Notes: generated by a model not told the origin, from the letters alone. A stretch of DNA of 64,000 bases from Teichococcus coralli (GCF_009829925.1 NZ_SNVJ01000023.1:1-64000); one strand, 5' to 3'. Numbered from the stretch's first letter, positions 32,177-40,373 are shown. Numbers and translations: made by a program.

Positions 32177-34342
32177 TCAGCCGCGGAACAGCGACAGGAT
32201 GCTCTGCGGCGCCTGGTTGGCGATCGAGAGCGCCTGGGTGCCGAGCTGCTCCTGCACCTGCAGGGCCTGCAGGCGGGCGGCCTCCTCGGACATGTCGGCA
32301 TCCACCAGGGCGCCGACGCCGCTGGTCAGGGTGTCGACCAGCTTGTCCATGAAGTCCTTCTGCAGGTCGATGCGGGTCTGCGCGGCACCGAAGGCCGCAC
32401 CGGCGGCGAGCACCGCGGACTCGATCGTCTTCAGGCGGCCGAGCAGCTCCTTGTAGTCGGTGCTGGTGGTGGGGGTCTTCTTGTCTGCCGCCACCGCGGT
32501 TTCGTCATGCGTCTGCACAGAGATCGCGGAAGCCGCAGTATACTCAACGCCCGTGTTCGCGGTGTTGGAACCCGCAACGGAAAGAACCTCGCTGCCGGAT
32601 GCACCCTTTACCGAAGCGACCGTGCTGCCCGCCTCCGCATTGATTGCATTGGCCAGCTTGGTCATGACGTCGGCATGCGTCTCACCAGCCTCGACAGTCA
32701 CCTTGGCGACCTTGTCCGCCCCATTCAGCTTGAAGGAGAAGGAAACAACGTCGTTCACCGCGTTGGTGGTGTTGAAGTCAAAATTCTGCCGGTTCAGGTT
32801 ACCGGTAAGCGTCGTCGCATCGGTATTGGTAGGCGCGGTGCCCGACACGGTGAAGCCGCCGCTTGCGGTAATATCAGCCGCAAGTCCACCCATCGTCAGC
32901 AGCACACCGCCGGCGGACTTCGAGGTGTCGATGGTCAGCACACCGGAGGACACGGTGGCCACCGCGCCATTCGCCAAAGTGTTCAGCTGCGAGGCGAGGT
33001 TTCCGAGGGCCGCATCGGCAGTAACACCTGCCGCAAGTGGCCCCGTGGTCAGCGTCTGCGTGCTTCCATTCAGCGTCACGCTCAGGCTCAGAGTGTCGTT
33101 GGCAGAAGCGGTGCCAGTAACAGCCGAGTAGACGTACAGCCCGTTCAAAGAAGGCGTGCCAGTACCAGCCGTGCTGTTCACCTTAGAGAGAGCAGTTGCT
33201 CCGTCGAACTCGATTGCACTCCCGCCGAGCGCAGCGTCGACCACCAACTTGCCAGTGTTCGGATCAACCGAGGCAACCTCATTACCGGTTCCGGCAGCGT
33301 AGTTGATCGCGTTTTTCAGCCCGGTCAGCACGTCCGACCGGGACTCGCCTGTCAGCGCCGTGTAGGTGGCAACCTTGTCCTGCCCATCAACCTTGAAGTT
33401 GAAGGAGTAAACGTCGCCAGCGGCCGGGGCAGCGGTCAGGCCGTAGGAATACTTCGGCGCCGGGGGAGCGTTGTTGGTCGCCGCGCCCAGCGTCAGGGAG
33501 CCGGACACCTTGGCCAGCGCCGTCTCGCCGTCAAAGGTCACCACATCGGTGGCCATCTCGGCGTTCACCACCAGCTTGCCGTTGACGTCGATGTCGGCAA
33601 AGGCGTTGCCCGCACCGGCCTGCGCGTTGATGGCGTCCTTCAGGCCGGTCATCAGGTCGGAGGCGGAGGTCGTGGCGGCGGTGAAGCTGGCCAGCTTCTC
33701 GACGCCGTTCAGCTTGAAGGTGAAGCTCACCTTGTCGCTCACCGCGACGCCGGTGGCCGGCGCGTAGCTGTAGCTGTCCTTCGCGCGGTCCACCGTCAGG
33801 CGGCTGAGGCCTTCCAGCGCGCCGCCGGCCTCCATCGTCAGGTTCTGCGAGGCGATGCTGATGTAGGCGGGGTTGAGCTTGTCGCCATCGGCGTTGACCG
33901 AGGCCAGGACCTGCGTGTTGCCGCTCTTGCTGTTGTTGATCAGGTTCACGCCCTTGTAGGACGAGCTGCCGATGATGCCTTCGATCTGGCCGACATACTC
34001 GTCGATGGTGGCCTGAACCGTCGCCGCGTTCTTCACGCCGTCCTGAACGGAGGTGACCTGCTCGCGGATCTTGGAGATCAGGCTGGCGATCTGCTCGGTG
34101 CCCGTCGAGGCGGTCTTCACCACGCCGGAGGAGACCGAAAGATTCTCGCTGACCTGCTTGAAGTTGGCGATGTCGCCGCGCATCGAGGTCGCGACCGCCC
34201 AGGTCGCCGCGTTGTCCTTCGCCGTGCCCACCTTGAGGCCGGTGGAGATGCGGTTCTGCGTGTCGAGCAGGTTCTTCTGGGTCGCCTTCAGCGACTGCAG
34301 CGCCGTCATCGCGCCGTTATTGGTGAGGATCGAGCTGACCAT
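32177..34342 (-). CDS. fliC: flagellin, long form with repeated hypervariable domains
   Basis: 721 residues, much longer than common alphaproteobacterial flagellins. The N-terminal D0/D1 helix (MVSSILTNNGAMTALQSLKA, RISTGLKVGTAKDNAATWAV) and the C-terminal D1/D0 (EEAARLQALQVQEQLGTQAL, ANQAPQSILSLFRG) are canonical. Between residues 191 and 610 there are four diverged tandem repeats of about 90-98 residues (starts near 191, 298, 403 and 521) sharing a Y-x-Y start, a D-x-(V/L)-S-F/L-x-(F/V) strand and an LNG turn. The ATG has AAGGG upstream. An exact TGCGAAAAAT box lies 112 nt away. Confidence 0.92.
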   Translation of the reverse strand: MVSSILTNNGAMTALQSLKATQKNLLDTQNRISTGLKVGTAKDNAATWAVATSMRGDIANFKQVSENLSVSSGVVKTASTGTEQIASLISKIREQVTSVQDGVKNAATVQATIDEYVGQIEGIIGSSSYKGVNLINNSKSGNTQVLASVNADGDKLNPAYISIASQNLTMEAGGALEGLSRLTVDRAKDSYSYAPATGVAVSDKVSFTFKLNGVEKLASFTAATTSASDLMTGLKDAINAQAGAGNAFADIDVNGKLVVNAEMATDVVTFDGETALAKVSGSLTLGAATNNAPPAPKYSYGLTAAPAAGDVYSFNFKVDGQDKVATYTALTGESRSDVLTGLKNAINYAAGTGNEVASVDPNTGKLVVDAALGGSAIEFDGATALSKVNSTAGTGTPSLNGLYVYSAVTGTASANDTLSLSVTLNGSTQTLTTGPLAAGVTADAALGNLASQLNTLANGAVATVSSGVLTIDTSKSAGGVLLTMGGLAADITASGGFTVSGTAPTNTDATTLTGNLNRQNFDFNTTNAVNDVVSFSFKLNGADKVAKVTVEAGETHADVMTKLANAINAEAGSTVASVKGASGSEVLSVAGSNTANTGVEYTAASAISVQTHDETAVAADKKTPTTSTDYKELLGRLKTIESAVLAAGAAFGAAQTRIDLQKDFMDKLVDTLTSGVGALVDADMSEEAARLQALQVQEQLGTQALSIANQAPQSILSLFRG

Positions 34343-34454
34343 AATTGCGCCCTTCAAGGGTTCCGGTTCTGGGGAGCGCCTTCTGACGCGGATCTCGCTG
34401 CGCAGGGCCCAGGGTCGGTCCGACTGCGGCAAGGATTTCTAGCGTCGCGGCAAA

Positions 34455-34464
34455 ATTTTTCGCA
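34455..34464 (-). promoter_or_regulatory. TGCGAAAAAT box (exact) before fliC
   Basis: Exact copy reading towards the flagellin gene, 112 nt from its start. It also overlaps the region just past the FlgN-like gene stop. Confidence 0.6.
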
Positions 34465-34519
34465 AGCCGGTCGGTGCCTCAACCGCGCCGAGGGGAACAC
34501 CGCAGGCCGCATCAGCGTC

Positions 34520-34888
34520 TCACGCCTGCTGGTCGAGGCTGGCCGCCAGGGTGTGGCGCAGCGGCCGCCGGCGTGCGGCGGCGGGGCCATAGACGCCAGG
34601 GTCCGCCGCCTCCGAGACGTCGCGCCGCAGCCGGTCGCGCACGCCCTCCAACGCCCCCGCCACGGCGCCCAGCGCCAGCGCATTCTCCTCCGCCGCGCGC
34701 ATCATGGCGGCAAGGGCCTGCCGCTCGGCCTCGCTCCGCGGCATGCCGGCCGCGGCAAGATCGGAGAGCGCCACGCGCTTCTCCCCGATCAGCTGCACCA
34801 GTTCGGGCAACATCGCCTGGCGTGCCGCCGCCGCCTCCTGCAGCAGCACCATCCGCAGCCGGTTGGCGGCGTCCAGCAGCGCGCTCAT
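34520..34888 (-). CDS. FlgN-like export chaperone (putative)
   Basis: 122 residues, mainly helical: LLDAANRLRMVLLQEAAAAR, then LVQLIGEKRVALSDLAAAGM and MRAAEENALALGAVAGALEG. The length and heptads fit the FlgN/FliT chaperones of hook-filament proteins, but sequence conservation in that family is low. ATGA overlap with flgJ supports a flagellar role. It could instead be an uncharacterised assembly factor. Confidence 0.5.
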   Translation of the reverse strand: MSALLDAANRLRMVLLQEAAAARQAMLPELVQLIGEKRVALSDLAAAGMPRSEAERQALAAMMRAAEENALALGAVAGALEGVRDRLRRDVSEAADPGVYGPAAARRRPLRHTLAASLDQQA

Positions 34889-35148
34889 CGCGGCGCTCCC
34901 GCGGCGCGCCCGGCAATCGCCTTTTCCAGCATCGGCGCCAGGCCAAGGCCACCACGGGCCACCATGGCGGCGCCCAGCGCCTCATCCATGAAACTGTCGA
35001 AGGCGTCGCCGCCGGCACCGCGGCCGGCGAGGCCGCCAGCCTTCTGCTGCGGACGCGCCGCGCGCAGCAGCTCGGCCGCAAAGCTCGTCTCCAGCTGCCG
35101 CGCCAGCTTCCGCGCCTGTGGCGGGGGGGAAAGGGTTACGGGCTCCAT
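34885..35148 (-). CDS. flgJ: rod-binding protein FlgJ, N-terminal domain only
   Basis: 87 residues: ARKLARQLETSFAAELLRAA, then FDSFMDEALGAAMVARGGLG and APMLEKAIAG, the rod-capping domain. The C-terminal muramidase of gamma-proteobacterial FlgJ is absent, as in other alphaproteobacteria, so a separate lytic enzyme (for example the transglycosylase at 61118) must open the cell wall. A TGCGAAAATT box lies 71 nt upstream. Confidence 0.8.
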   Translation of the reverse strand: MEPVTLSPPPQARKLARQLETSFAAELLRAARPQQKAGGLAGRGAGGDAFDSFMDEALGAAMVARGGLGLAPMLEKAIAGRAAGAPR

Positions 35149-35219
35149 CGGGTCCGGCCTCCTGCCTGGGGCAGCATGATTTCGCTGCGTCCCGCCCCGA
35201 TCTTAGCGAGCCATCAGCA

Positions 35220-35229
35220 AATTTTCGCA
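35220..35229 (-). promoter_or_regulatory. TGCGAAAATT box before flgJ
   Basis: One base off the exact box; reads towards flgJ, 71 nt from its start, in the divergent region with the gene at 35329. Confidence 0.5.
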
Positions 35230-35328
35230 TAACGTCGCGCATTGAACCGGCCTCGAGAAGCGATGGCTCCTTGCGTCTCCAGAAGGAGCAGACCCAGCCG
35301 CGAAATGCGGAAATGAGGAACCGACGCC

Positions 35329-35772
35329 GTGGGCGAGGAAGAAGGTCTGTTGATGGAGTCCGGGCCGAGGCGGCGCCACCAGATTCGCAGGCGTGCGCTG
35401 GCAGTCGAGCTGCGCGGCGAATTTGATCGCCGCCTGCTGTCCGGAGAGGATGTGAATAGCCTGGCGCGCGCTTTCGGCATCGAGCCCTGGTACGCCCAGC
35501 GCCGCGCCAAGCGCGTGCTGAGCCGCGCCAGCCAGGGCAGCGAGCAGTCGCCGTTCATCGGCGGCGCCAAGGAGGCGGACGAGGACATGACGCCGCTGCA
35601 GTATGCCTGCGGGTTGCTGGGCAGCCGCGTGCGGCCGCTGCGCAACGGCTATTATGTGCTGGACGGCTTCCAGGCCGGGCCGAAGGAAGTGGCGCGCGCG
35701 GCCAACCGGCTGCTGCGGGAGCGCGGTCTGGCGGAGATCCCCTATCCCGGGCTGACCCCGCTGTACCGCTGA
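35329..35772 (+). CDS. putative helix-turn-helix protein divergent from flgJ
   Basis: 147 residues, strongly basic. The segment LSGEDVNSLARAFGIEPWYA followed by QRRAKRVLSRA reads as a helix-turn-helix, and the C-terminal half (RPLRNGYYVLDGFQAGPKEV, AANRLLRERGLAEIPYPG) is a separate small domain. No named family. GTG at 35329 has GAGGA; an ATG at 35353 has GAAGAAGG and may be the true start. Its place opposite a boxed flgJ promoter makes it a candidate local regulator. Confidence 0.6.
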   Translation: MGEEEGLLMESGPRRRHQIRRRALAVELRGEFDRRLLSGEDVNSLARAFGIEPWYAQRRAKRVLSRASQGSEQSPFIGGAKEADEDMTPLQYACGLLGSRVRPLRNGYYVLDGFQAGPKEVARAANRLLRERGLAEIPYPGLTPLYR

Positions 35773-35791
35773 ACCGCCCGGCGGCGAAAAA

Positions 35792-35829
35792 GCCAAAGGC
35801 GTCCGGGGCATCGCCACGGCGCCTTTGGC
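35792..35829 (-). terminator. intrinsic terminator after the bactofilin gene
   Basis: GCCAAAGGCG and CGCCTTTGGC form a 10-bp stem with an 18-nt loop, followed on the minus strand directly by TTTTT. It lies between two converging genes and may serve both. Confidence 0.7.
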
Positions 35830-35851
35830 CTCGCCCAAAGCCGCAACGACC

Positions 35852-36610
35852 TCAGGCGGCGAGCGTGTCGCGCAGGATCGCCTCGGGCGTGTCGCGCAGC
35901 TCGGCTTCCAGCTCGACCAGTTCCTGGATGCCGTCCTGCGCCAGATCGGTCACCGCGCCCGCGGCGGCCTGGGTGGCCTGCGCGAGTTCCTGCAGGGCGG
36001 CTTCGGCTTCCGCCACCAGCGCCGCCGTGCTGGCGGCCGCGGCCGCCAGCAGCGCCGGATCCGGCATGTCGGGCGTGGCCTCCGGCTGCGGCGTGACCGC
36101 CCGGGCGGCCGGCGGCTCCGGGTCGCGCTGCCGATGCAGGCCCCGCACCCGCGCGCCGCGCTCGATGCTGATCTCGTCATAAACCAGCTCAGCATCCAGC
36201 GCAGCGGTGCGGACCACCTCCACCTCGCGGGCCGTCACGCTGCCGCGCAGCGTGCCGCAGATACGCGCGCGCTCGACATGCACGGTGCCCTCGACCAGCC
36301 CGCCCGGCTCCAGCAGCAGCAGAGGCGCGTGCAGCGTGCCGCGCAGCACGCCCTCGACACGCACCACGCCACGGCTGCGCAGCACGCCTTCCATCTCGCT
36401 GTCGGCCGCCACCAGCATCACCGCAGCCTCGGCGCGCGCATCAGGGCCGCCTTTCGCGCGCTCGATGCGCGGCTCCAGCCGCTCCACCGGGCTGCGCATG
36501 CCGCCGAGGGGCAGCGGCTCCGCCTGTTCGCCGAACGGCTCGGCCGCAAGGTCGATGCGCTCGTAGGTGATGCGCGGCTCTCCACCGCTGGGCTTTCCGA
36601 AGAGGCTCAT
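35852..36610 (-). CDS. bactofilin-family protein
   Basis: 252 residues. The central bactofilin beta-helix runs from about 60 to 160: DSEMEGVLRSRGVVRVEGVL, then GLVEGTVHVERARICGTLRG and SVTAREVEVVRTAALDAELV. Flanking tails are Pro/Ala/Glu-rich. Bactofilins polymerise without nucleotide and scaffold polar or envelope structures. Two TGCGAAAAA boxes, 23 nt apart, precede it. Among flagellar genes it may help place the basal body. Confidence 0.78.
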   Translation of the reverse strand: MSLFGKPSGGEPRITYERIDLAAEPFGEQAEPLPLGGMRSPVERLEPRIERAKGGPDARAEAAVMLVAADSEMEGVLRSRGVVRVEGVLRGTLHAPLLLLEPGGLVEGTVHVERARICGTLRGSVTAREVEVVRTAALDAELVYDEISIERGARVRGLHRQRDPEPPAARAVTPQPEATPDMPDPALLAAAAASTAALVAEAEAALQELAQATQAAAGAVTDLAQDGIQELVELEAELRDTPEAILRDTLAA

Positions 36611-36668
36611 CTGCAATCCCGTTCTAGGAGGCCCGGCGCAGGTGGGCTGCACCGTCACGTCCTTCTAC

Positions 36669-36701
36669 TTTTTTCGCAGACCGTACGCAAACTTTTTCGC
36701 A
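36669..36701 (-). promoter_or_regulatory. two TGCGAAAAA boxes before the bactofilin gene
   Basis: TGCGAAAAAA (36669-36678) and TGCGAAAAAG (36692-36701), starts 23 nt apart, both reading towards the bactofilin gene, 58 and 81 nt from its start. Confidence 0.5.
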
Positions 36702-36725
36702 CAGTGTATGGCGACAAAACACCCC

Positions 36726-37637
36726 TCACCGTCGCGCCTCCAGCGCGCCGGCAAGAACAAGGATCTCATCCAGGTGCTGCCCCTGGTTGAGGGCAGCCAC
36801 CAAGGCCGTCAGCTGCAGCGCGTCCGCCTGCAACCCCGGGCGCCGCAGGCGGCTGCCAAGCTCCCGCATTCCGGCGGCAACAACCCCCGCCTCCCGCAGC
36901 CCGGGCAGCAGGGGCGCTTCCGGAGATGCGGCGGGGTCGGGGAGCAGGTCGGCCGGCGGCGTCAGCACCGGCCCGCCCGGCAGGTGCAGGCGTCCCGCCC
37001 GGATATCCGCATGTCCGCAGCAGGCGGCGAGCAGCGCGGCCACGGGCGCGCCGGTGGTCAGCACCAGGGCGACCAGGCGGCCCCAGGCCTCGCTCATCTG
37101 CCCGGCCCAGCCGATGGCCTGGGCGCAGCTTGCCTCGTCCAGGACGCAGAACCCGTCCGGCGCGATCTCGCCAAAGGGATCGTCCAGCGCCGGCAGATGG
37201 AAGTCGCGGAACTGCTCCAGCGCCGCCGCCAGCGCGGCCTGCTCGGCCAGCGCGGCGCCGGGACTTGGCAGGGCGGCCCGGCGCCGGCCGCGCAGGGCCG
37301 CCAGATCCTCGGGCGACAGAACGGCGAGGGGAAGCGCGCAATCCGGCTCCTCCAGCAGCGGCATCAGGCGCTGCAGCGGCGCGACCTGCGTGCCGCCCTC
37401 GGCGCGCGGCAAGGTGCCCTGGTCGATCGCCCAGCGGCGCAGCGCCTCGCCGGCGGTTCCGAGAAAGCGCTTGCTGCTGATGCGGATGGTGCACTGACGG
37501 GCCGCCAGGCCGGCTCGCCCCGCCCAATCCTCCGCCGCGGCGCGGTCGGGAAAGCCGTCACGGCCAAAGCCCGTGGCGCCTTGACCCACCAGGACCTGCC
37601 AGCCTCCATCCTGTCCCGGACGCACGCGCGTCAGCAT
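36726..37637 (-). CDS. degenerate tyrosine-recombinase (integrase)-like protein
   Basis: 303 residues that follow the integrase layout without the active site. Residues 1-50 resemble an arm-type DNA-binding domain (GWQVLVGQGATGFGRDGFPD, RAAAEDWAGRAG). Residues about 60-165 resemble the SAM-like core-binding domain (TAGEALRRWAIDQGTLPRAE, LSPEDLAALRGRR, LDDPFGEI). The catalytic-domain position that normally reads TG-x-R-(R/I)-x-E is TTGAPVAALLAACCG, so the first Arg is missing, and I see no HxxR or terminal Tyr. It is likely a DNA-binding protein that has lost recombination. Its own gene has a weak box upstream. Confidence 0.5.
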   Translation of the reverse strand: MLTRVRPGQDGGWQVLVGQGATGFGRDGFPDRAAAEDWAGRAGLAARQCTIRISSKRFLGTAGEALRRWAIDQGTLPRAEGGTQVAPLQRLMPLLEEPDCALPLAVLSPEDLAALRGRRRAALPSPGAALAEQAALAAALEQFRDFHLPALDDPFGEIAPDGFCVLDEASCAQAIGWAGQMSEAWGRLVALVLTTGAPVAALLAACCGHADIRAGRLHLPGGPVLTPPADLLPDPAASPEAPLLPGLREAGVVAAGMRELGSRLRRPGLQADALQLTALVAALNQGQHLDEILVLAGALEARR

Positions 37638-37760
37638 GGCGCAACCTCACATTACCGCGAGCAGAAGACCGGTCCGGATGCGCCAAGGCAAGAGGCTTAT
37701 GCGATCAGCACCGCAAAACACGGCCGAGCCCCAGCAGGAGGCGCGCAGATCGTCAATCTG

Positions 37761-37770
37761 TAGTATTTCG
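37761..37770 (-). promoter_or_regulatory. TGCGAAATAC, weak box before the integrase-like gene
   Basis: Diverged copy (three mismatches at the 3' end) followed in context by the usual AT preceding TGCG; 123 nt from the start at 37637. Confidence 0.3.
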
Positions 37771-37829
37771 CATAACCATGATCGCCAACGCACAGCACCG
37801 CCGGCGTTATGCAAACAGGCTGGAAGGCC

Positions 37830-37855
37830 GCCGCGCCCGTCAGGACGGGCGCGGC
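37830..37855 (-). terminator. GC-rich hairpin after the 107-aa gene
   Basis: GCCGCGCCCGTC pairs with GACGGGCGCGGC over a 2-nt gap, 12 nt beyond the stop at 37868. No T-run, so termination is uncertain. Confidence 0.4.
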
Positions 37856-37867
37856 CGGGCCATGCCG

Positions 37868-38191
37868 TCAGGCGGCGACCAGCGGCTCGTCCGCCATCTC
37901 CACGCCGGCAGCGGGCAAAGTGGCCGCCGGCACGGTGATCGCGGGCGCCGTGCGCAGCAGCGCGGCGAGATCCTCCGGCAGGCGGCCCTCGATCACAATG
38001 GTCGCGCCGTCGATCTCGACCACCGAGCCGGAAAGCAGGCGCGTCTCCATCTCCACGCCGCGCGGTGCGGGCTCGACCAGGCGCAGCGCCTCGCGCGCGC
38101 GGGCCAGTGCCGCGCCGCGCAGGGCTTCAAGCACCTCCGCCCGGCTCAGGCGAATGGTGTGGTTGACAAAGAAGGGGGCGGATCCGGTCAT
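37868..38191 (-). CDS. hypothetical protein (107 aa) in the motility region
   Basis: Begins MTGSAPFFVNHTIRLSRAEV, continues with a helical stretch (LEALRGAALARAREALRLVE) and two beta-like segments (VEMETRLLSGSVVEIDGATI), then an Ala/Pro tail. No family recognised. AAGGAG lies upstream of the ATG. A GGCGAAAAAT box is 77 nt from the start, which ties it to neighbouring motility units. Confidence 0.55.
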   Translation of the reverse strand: MTGSAPFFVNHTIRLSRAEVLEALRGAALARAREALRLVEPAPRGVEMETRLLSGSVVEIDGATIVIEGRLPEDLAALLRTAPAITVPAATLPAAGVEMADEPLVAA

Positions 38192-38268
38192 CGGGAGGGA
38201 TTCTCCTTCCTGCGGGAACGGGAAAATGGGGCGCGGGGCGCGCACGGGGCCTGCCTTGCGCGCGATGC

Positions 38269-38278
38269 ATTTTTCGCC
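38269..38278 (-). promoter_or_regulatory. GGCGAAAAAT box before the 107-aa gene
   Basis: One mismatch; reads towards the gene starting at 38191, 77 nt away. Confidence 0.45.
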
Positions 38279-38424
38279 ACAAAGCTTGTGATGTTTAGCA
38301 AAGCCGGAGCCGCCTCGCCATTCCGGGGTTTGAGAACATGGTGAAGGATTCCTTTCGGCGCCCGCCGATACGAGTGGGTTACCCCTTGATCTTGCTGCCT
38401 CGTCCAGGAGCGGCGCCGCCAAGG

Positions 38425-38494
38425 TGCGAAAATCACTTACGCGGGAAACTTCTCGCGGCGAGGATTTTTGCATCTAGATTAAAGAGCGAAAAAA
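38425..38494 (+). promoter_or_regulatory. two box-like sites before the ParB-like gene
   Basis: TGCGAAAATC (38425-38434) and AGCGAAAAAA (38485-38494) both read towards the gene at 38599, 164 and 104 nt from it. Confidence 0.4.
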
Positions 38495-38598
38495 TTCTAA
38501 ACGGGCAGCAGGCTGCCGGTGACCATCAGGCGAACATCCACCAGCCGGCCCCGCCCAGGGGCCTGACCGGACAAGTGTAGCGGACGGAGAGAACACCC

Positions 38599-40344
38599 AT
38601 GGCACGGGCAAACGGGGCGGCACGCAAGACCAAGGCCGCGACACGCATGCAGAGCGGCAGGATCGTGCAGGTGCAGGGCCAGAACCCGGACGGTCCCGCC
38701 TTCTCGATCGAGCTGGTGACGCCGGCGGGCGCGACCGAGCTGCTGCAGCGCAAGCGCCCGAGCGCCGCCGAGAACCTCAACGCCATCAACGCCTATGCCG
38801 AGGCGATGGGGGAGGGCCGCTGGATCCTCAACGGCATGCCGCTCATCCTCTCCCGCACCGGCGTGCTGCTGGACGGCGTGCAGCGCCTGCGCGCCTGCAT
38901 CAAGGCCGGCGTGCCCTTTCTCACCGTGCTGGCGCAGAACATCCCCGACGACGTGCTGCACACCATCGACCAGCAGCGCCGCCGCTCCTTCGCCGGCGTG
39001 CTGGAGGCGCGCGGCGTGCCGCACGCGCATGCCCTGCAGTCCGCCCTGGTGAAGCTGATCCGCTACGACGACGGCAAGATGCTGCGCGGCGCCGGCACCG
39101 CCTCCTGGTCGCGCATGGACCGCGTGCTGCGCGCCAATCCCGACCTCGAGCAGGCGGTGAAGATGTCGCTGGAGAGCGAGGCCACCGTGCTCTCCGAGGC
39201 GGTGCGCACGCCGCTGCTGTTCATGGGCTTCCGGGTGGACAAGACGGCGACGCGCCGCTTTCTCGACGCCATCGCCTGGCCGGAGAAGTATTCGCCGATG
39301 GAGCCGGGCGCGCGCATCCGCGACCTGATCGACATCACCCGCGGCGACCCGGCGACCCGGCTCAAGCCGGTGATGCTCTTCGCCCTCTGCATCAAGGCGC
39401 TGAACGCCACCTTCAGCGGCGAGCACCCGCGCTCCTACACCTGGATCGACCGGACCGCCAACCCGACCAAGGGCGAGGAGTTCCCGGCGCTGCTGGGCTA
39501 TTCCGGCCTGAACGACCCCGGCCATGCCGACGACACCGAGGAAACCGCGCGCAAGCTGCGCGACGCGGTGGAGCGGCTGGCGCAGGAGGAGAACGTCTAT
39601 CCGCTGGTGATCGAGACCATCGCGCCGCAGACGGCCGAGGCCTATCTCGGCCACAACACGCGCAACCGCAAGATCGTCGCCGCGCATGTGGACGCCATCG
39701 CCCGCGACATCCGCGCCGGCAACTGGATGATGAACGCGCAGCCGATCTGCTTCAGCCGCTCGGGCCGGCTGCTGAACGGCCAGCACCGGCTTTCCGCCGT
39801 GATCCAGGCGGGCGAGGCGATCGAGGTGCCGGTGATGCGCAACCTCCCCGAGGAGGCCTACGACACCTACGACATCCACGCCAAGAAGGGGCCGCAGCTC
39901 GGCGCCGCCTTCGACAGCTTCGGCGACAAGCCGCTGATCGCCGCCGCCGCCGTGCTGCTGTGGAAGCATGAGCTGAAGCCGGCCGGCACGCGCAACGCCA
40001 AGCCGACGCCGGCGGAGGTGATGCGCATCGTCGAGCAGCACCCGCGGCTGCTGGAGCTGCGCACCTTCGGCCGCAAGATGATCGAGTTCGGCCGCGGCTC
40101 GGTGCTGACCTATGCCGCCTACTGCATCGAGCGCGACGACCCCGAGCTCGGCCGCATCTTCCTGGAGCGCTTCGAGAGCGGCGCCGACCTGCCGCGCGGC
40201 CACCTGATCCTGGAGTTGCGCCGCCGCATGCAGATCCTGCGGCGCGAGCGGACCAGCCAGGAGGAGCAGCTGCGCGAGCTGATGAGCGCCTGGAGCCGGT
40301 TCAAGGAGAAGCCGGACCTGGAGCGGCTGAGCGCGACGGCCTGA
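38599..40344 (+). CDS. protein with two ParB-like domains
   Basis: 581 residues with an internal duplication. Copy 1 (about 60-150): YAEAMGEGRWILNGMPLILS, then RTGVLLDGVQRLRACIKAG and PDDVLHTIDQQRRRSFAGVL. Copy 2 (about 355-445): DAIARDIRAGNWMMNAQPIC, FSRSGRLLNGQHRLSAVIQA, EEAYDTYDIHAKKGPQLGAA. The W-N-PI-x-FS-x-G-LL-(D/N)-G-x-HRL pattern is that of ParB/Srx-fold proteins usually found in phages and plasmids. Copy 1 has lost the QH of GQHR. No ParB HTH is obvious. GGAGAG precedes the ATG. Function unknown. Confidence 0.65.
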   Translation: MARANGAARKTKAATRMQSGRIVQVQGQNPDGPAFSIELVTPAGATELLQRKRPSAAENLNAINAYAEAMGEGRWILNGMPLILSRTGVLLDGVQRLRACIKAGVPFLTVLAQNIPDDVLHTIDQQRRRSFAGVLEARGVPHAHALQSALVKLIRYDDGKMLRGAGTASWSRMDRVLRANPDLEQAVKMSLESEATVLSEAVRTPLLFMGFRVDKTATRRFLDAIAWPEKYSPMEPGARIRDLIDITRGDPATRLKPVMLFALCIKALNATFSGEHPRSYTWIDRTANPTKGEEFPALLGYSGLNDPGHADDTEETARKLRDAVERLAQEENVYPLVIETIAPQTAEAYLGHNTRNRKIVAAHVDAIARDIRAGNWMMNAQPICFSRSGRLLNGQHRLSAVIQAGEAIEVPVMRNLPEEAYDTYDIHAKKGPQLGAAFDSFGDKPLIAAAAVLLWKHELKPAGTRNAKPTPAEVMRIVEQHPRLLELRTFGRKMIEFGRGSVLTYAAYCIERDDPELGRIFLERFESGADLPRGHLILELRRRMQILRRERTSQEEQLRELMSAWSRFKEKPDLERLSATA

Positions 40345-40373
40345 CGGGGCAGCGGAGCCGGCGCCGGCCCGCC

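Larger units (their letters stand above)
38192..38598. other. intergenic region with regulatory boxes on both strands
   Basis: No gene supported. It holds one box facing left and two facing right, and an AT-rich stretch (38460-38500) ahead of the ParB-like gene. Confidence 0.5.

Noticed and set aside
32081..35179. A 1032-codon plus-strand frame opposite the flagellin gene
   Set aside because: It is the antisense shadow of fliC and neighbours; the minus-strand genes have clear family motifs and starts.
36726..37637. Active site-specific integrase of a genomic island
   Set aside because: The catalytic Arg, HxxR and Tyr are not present, and no tRNA or direct-repeat attachment sites are seen.
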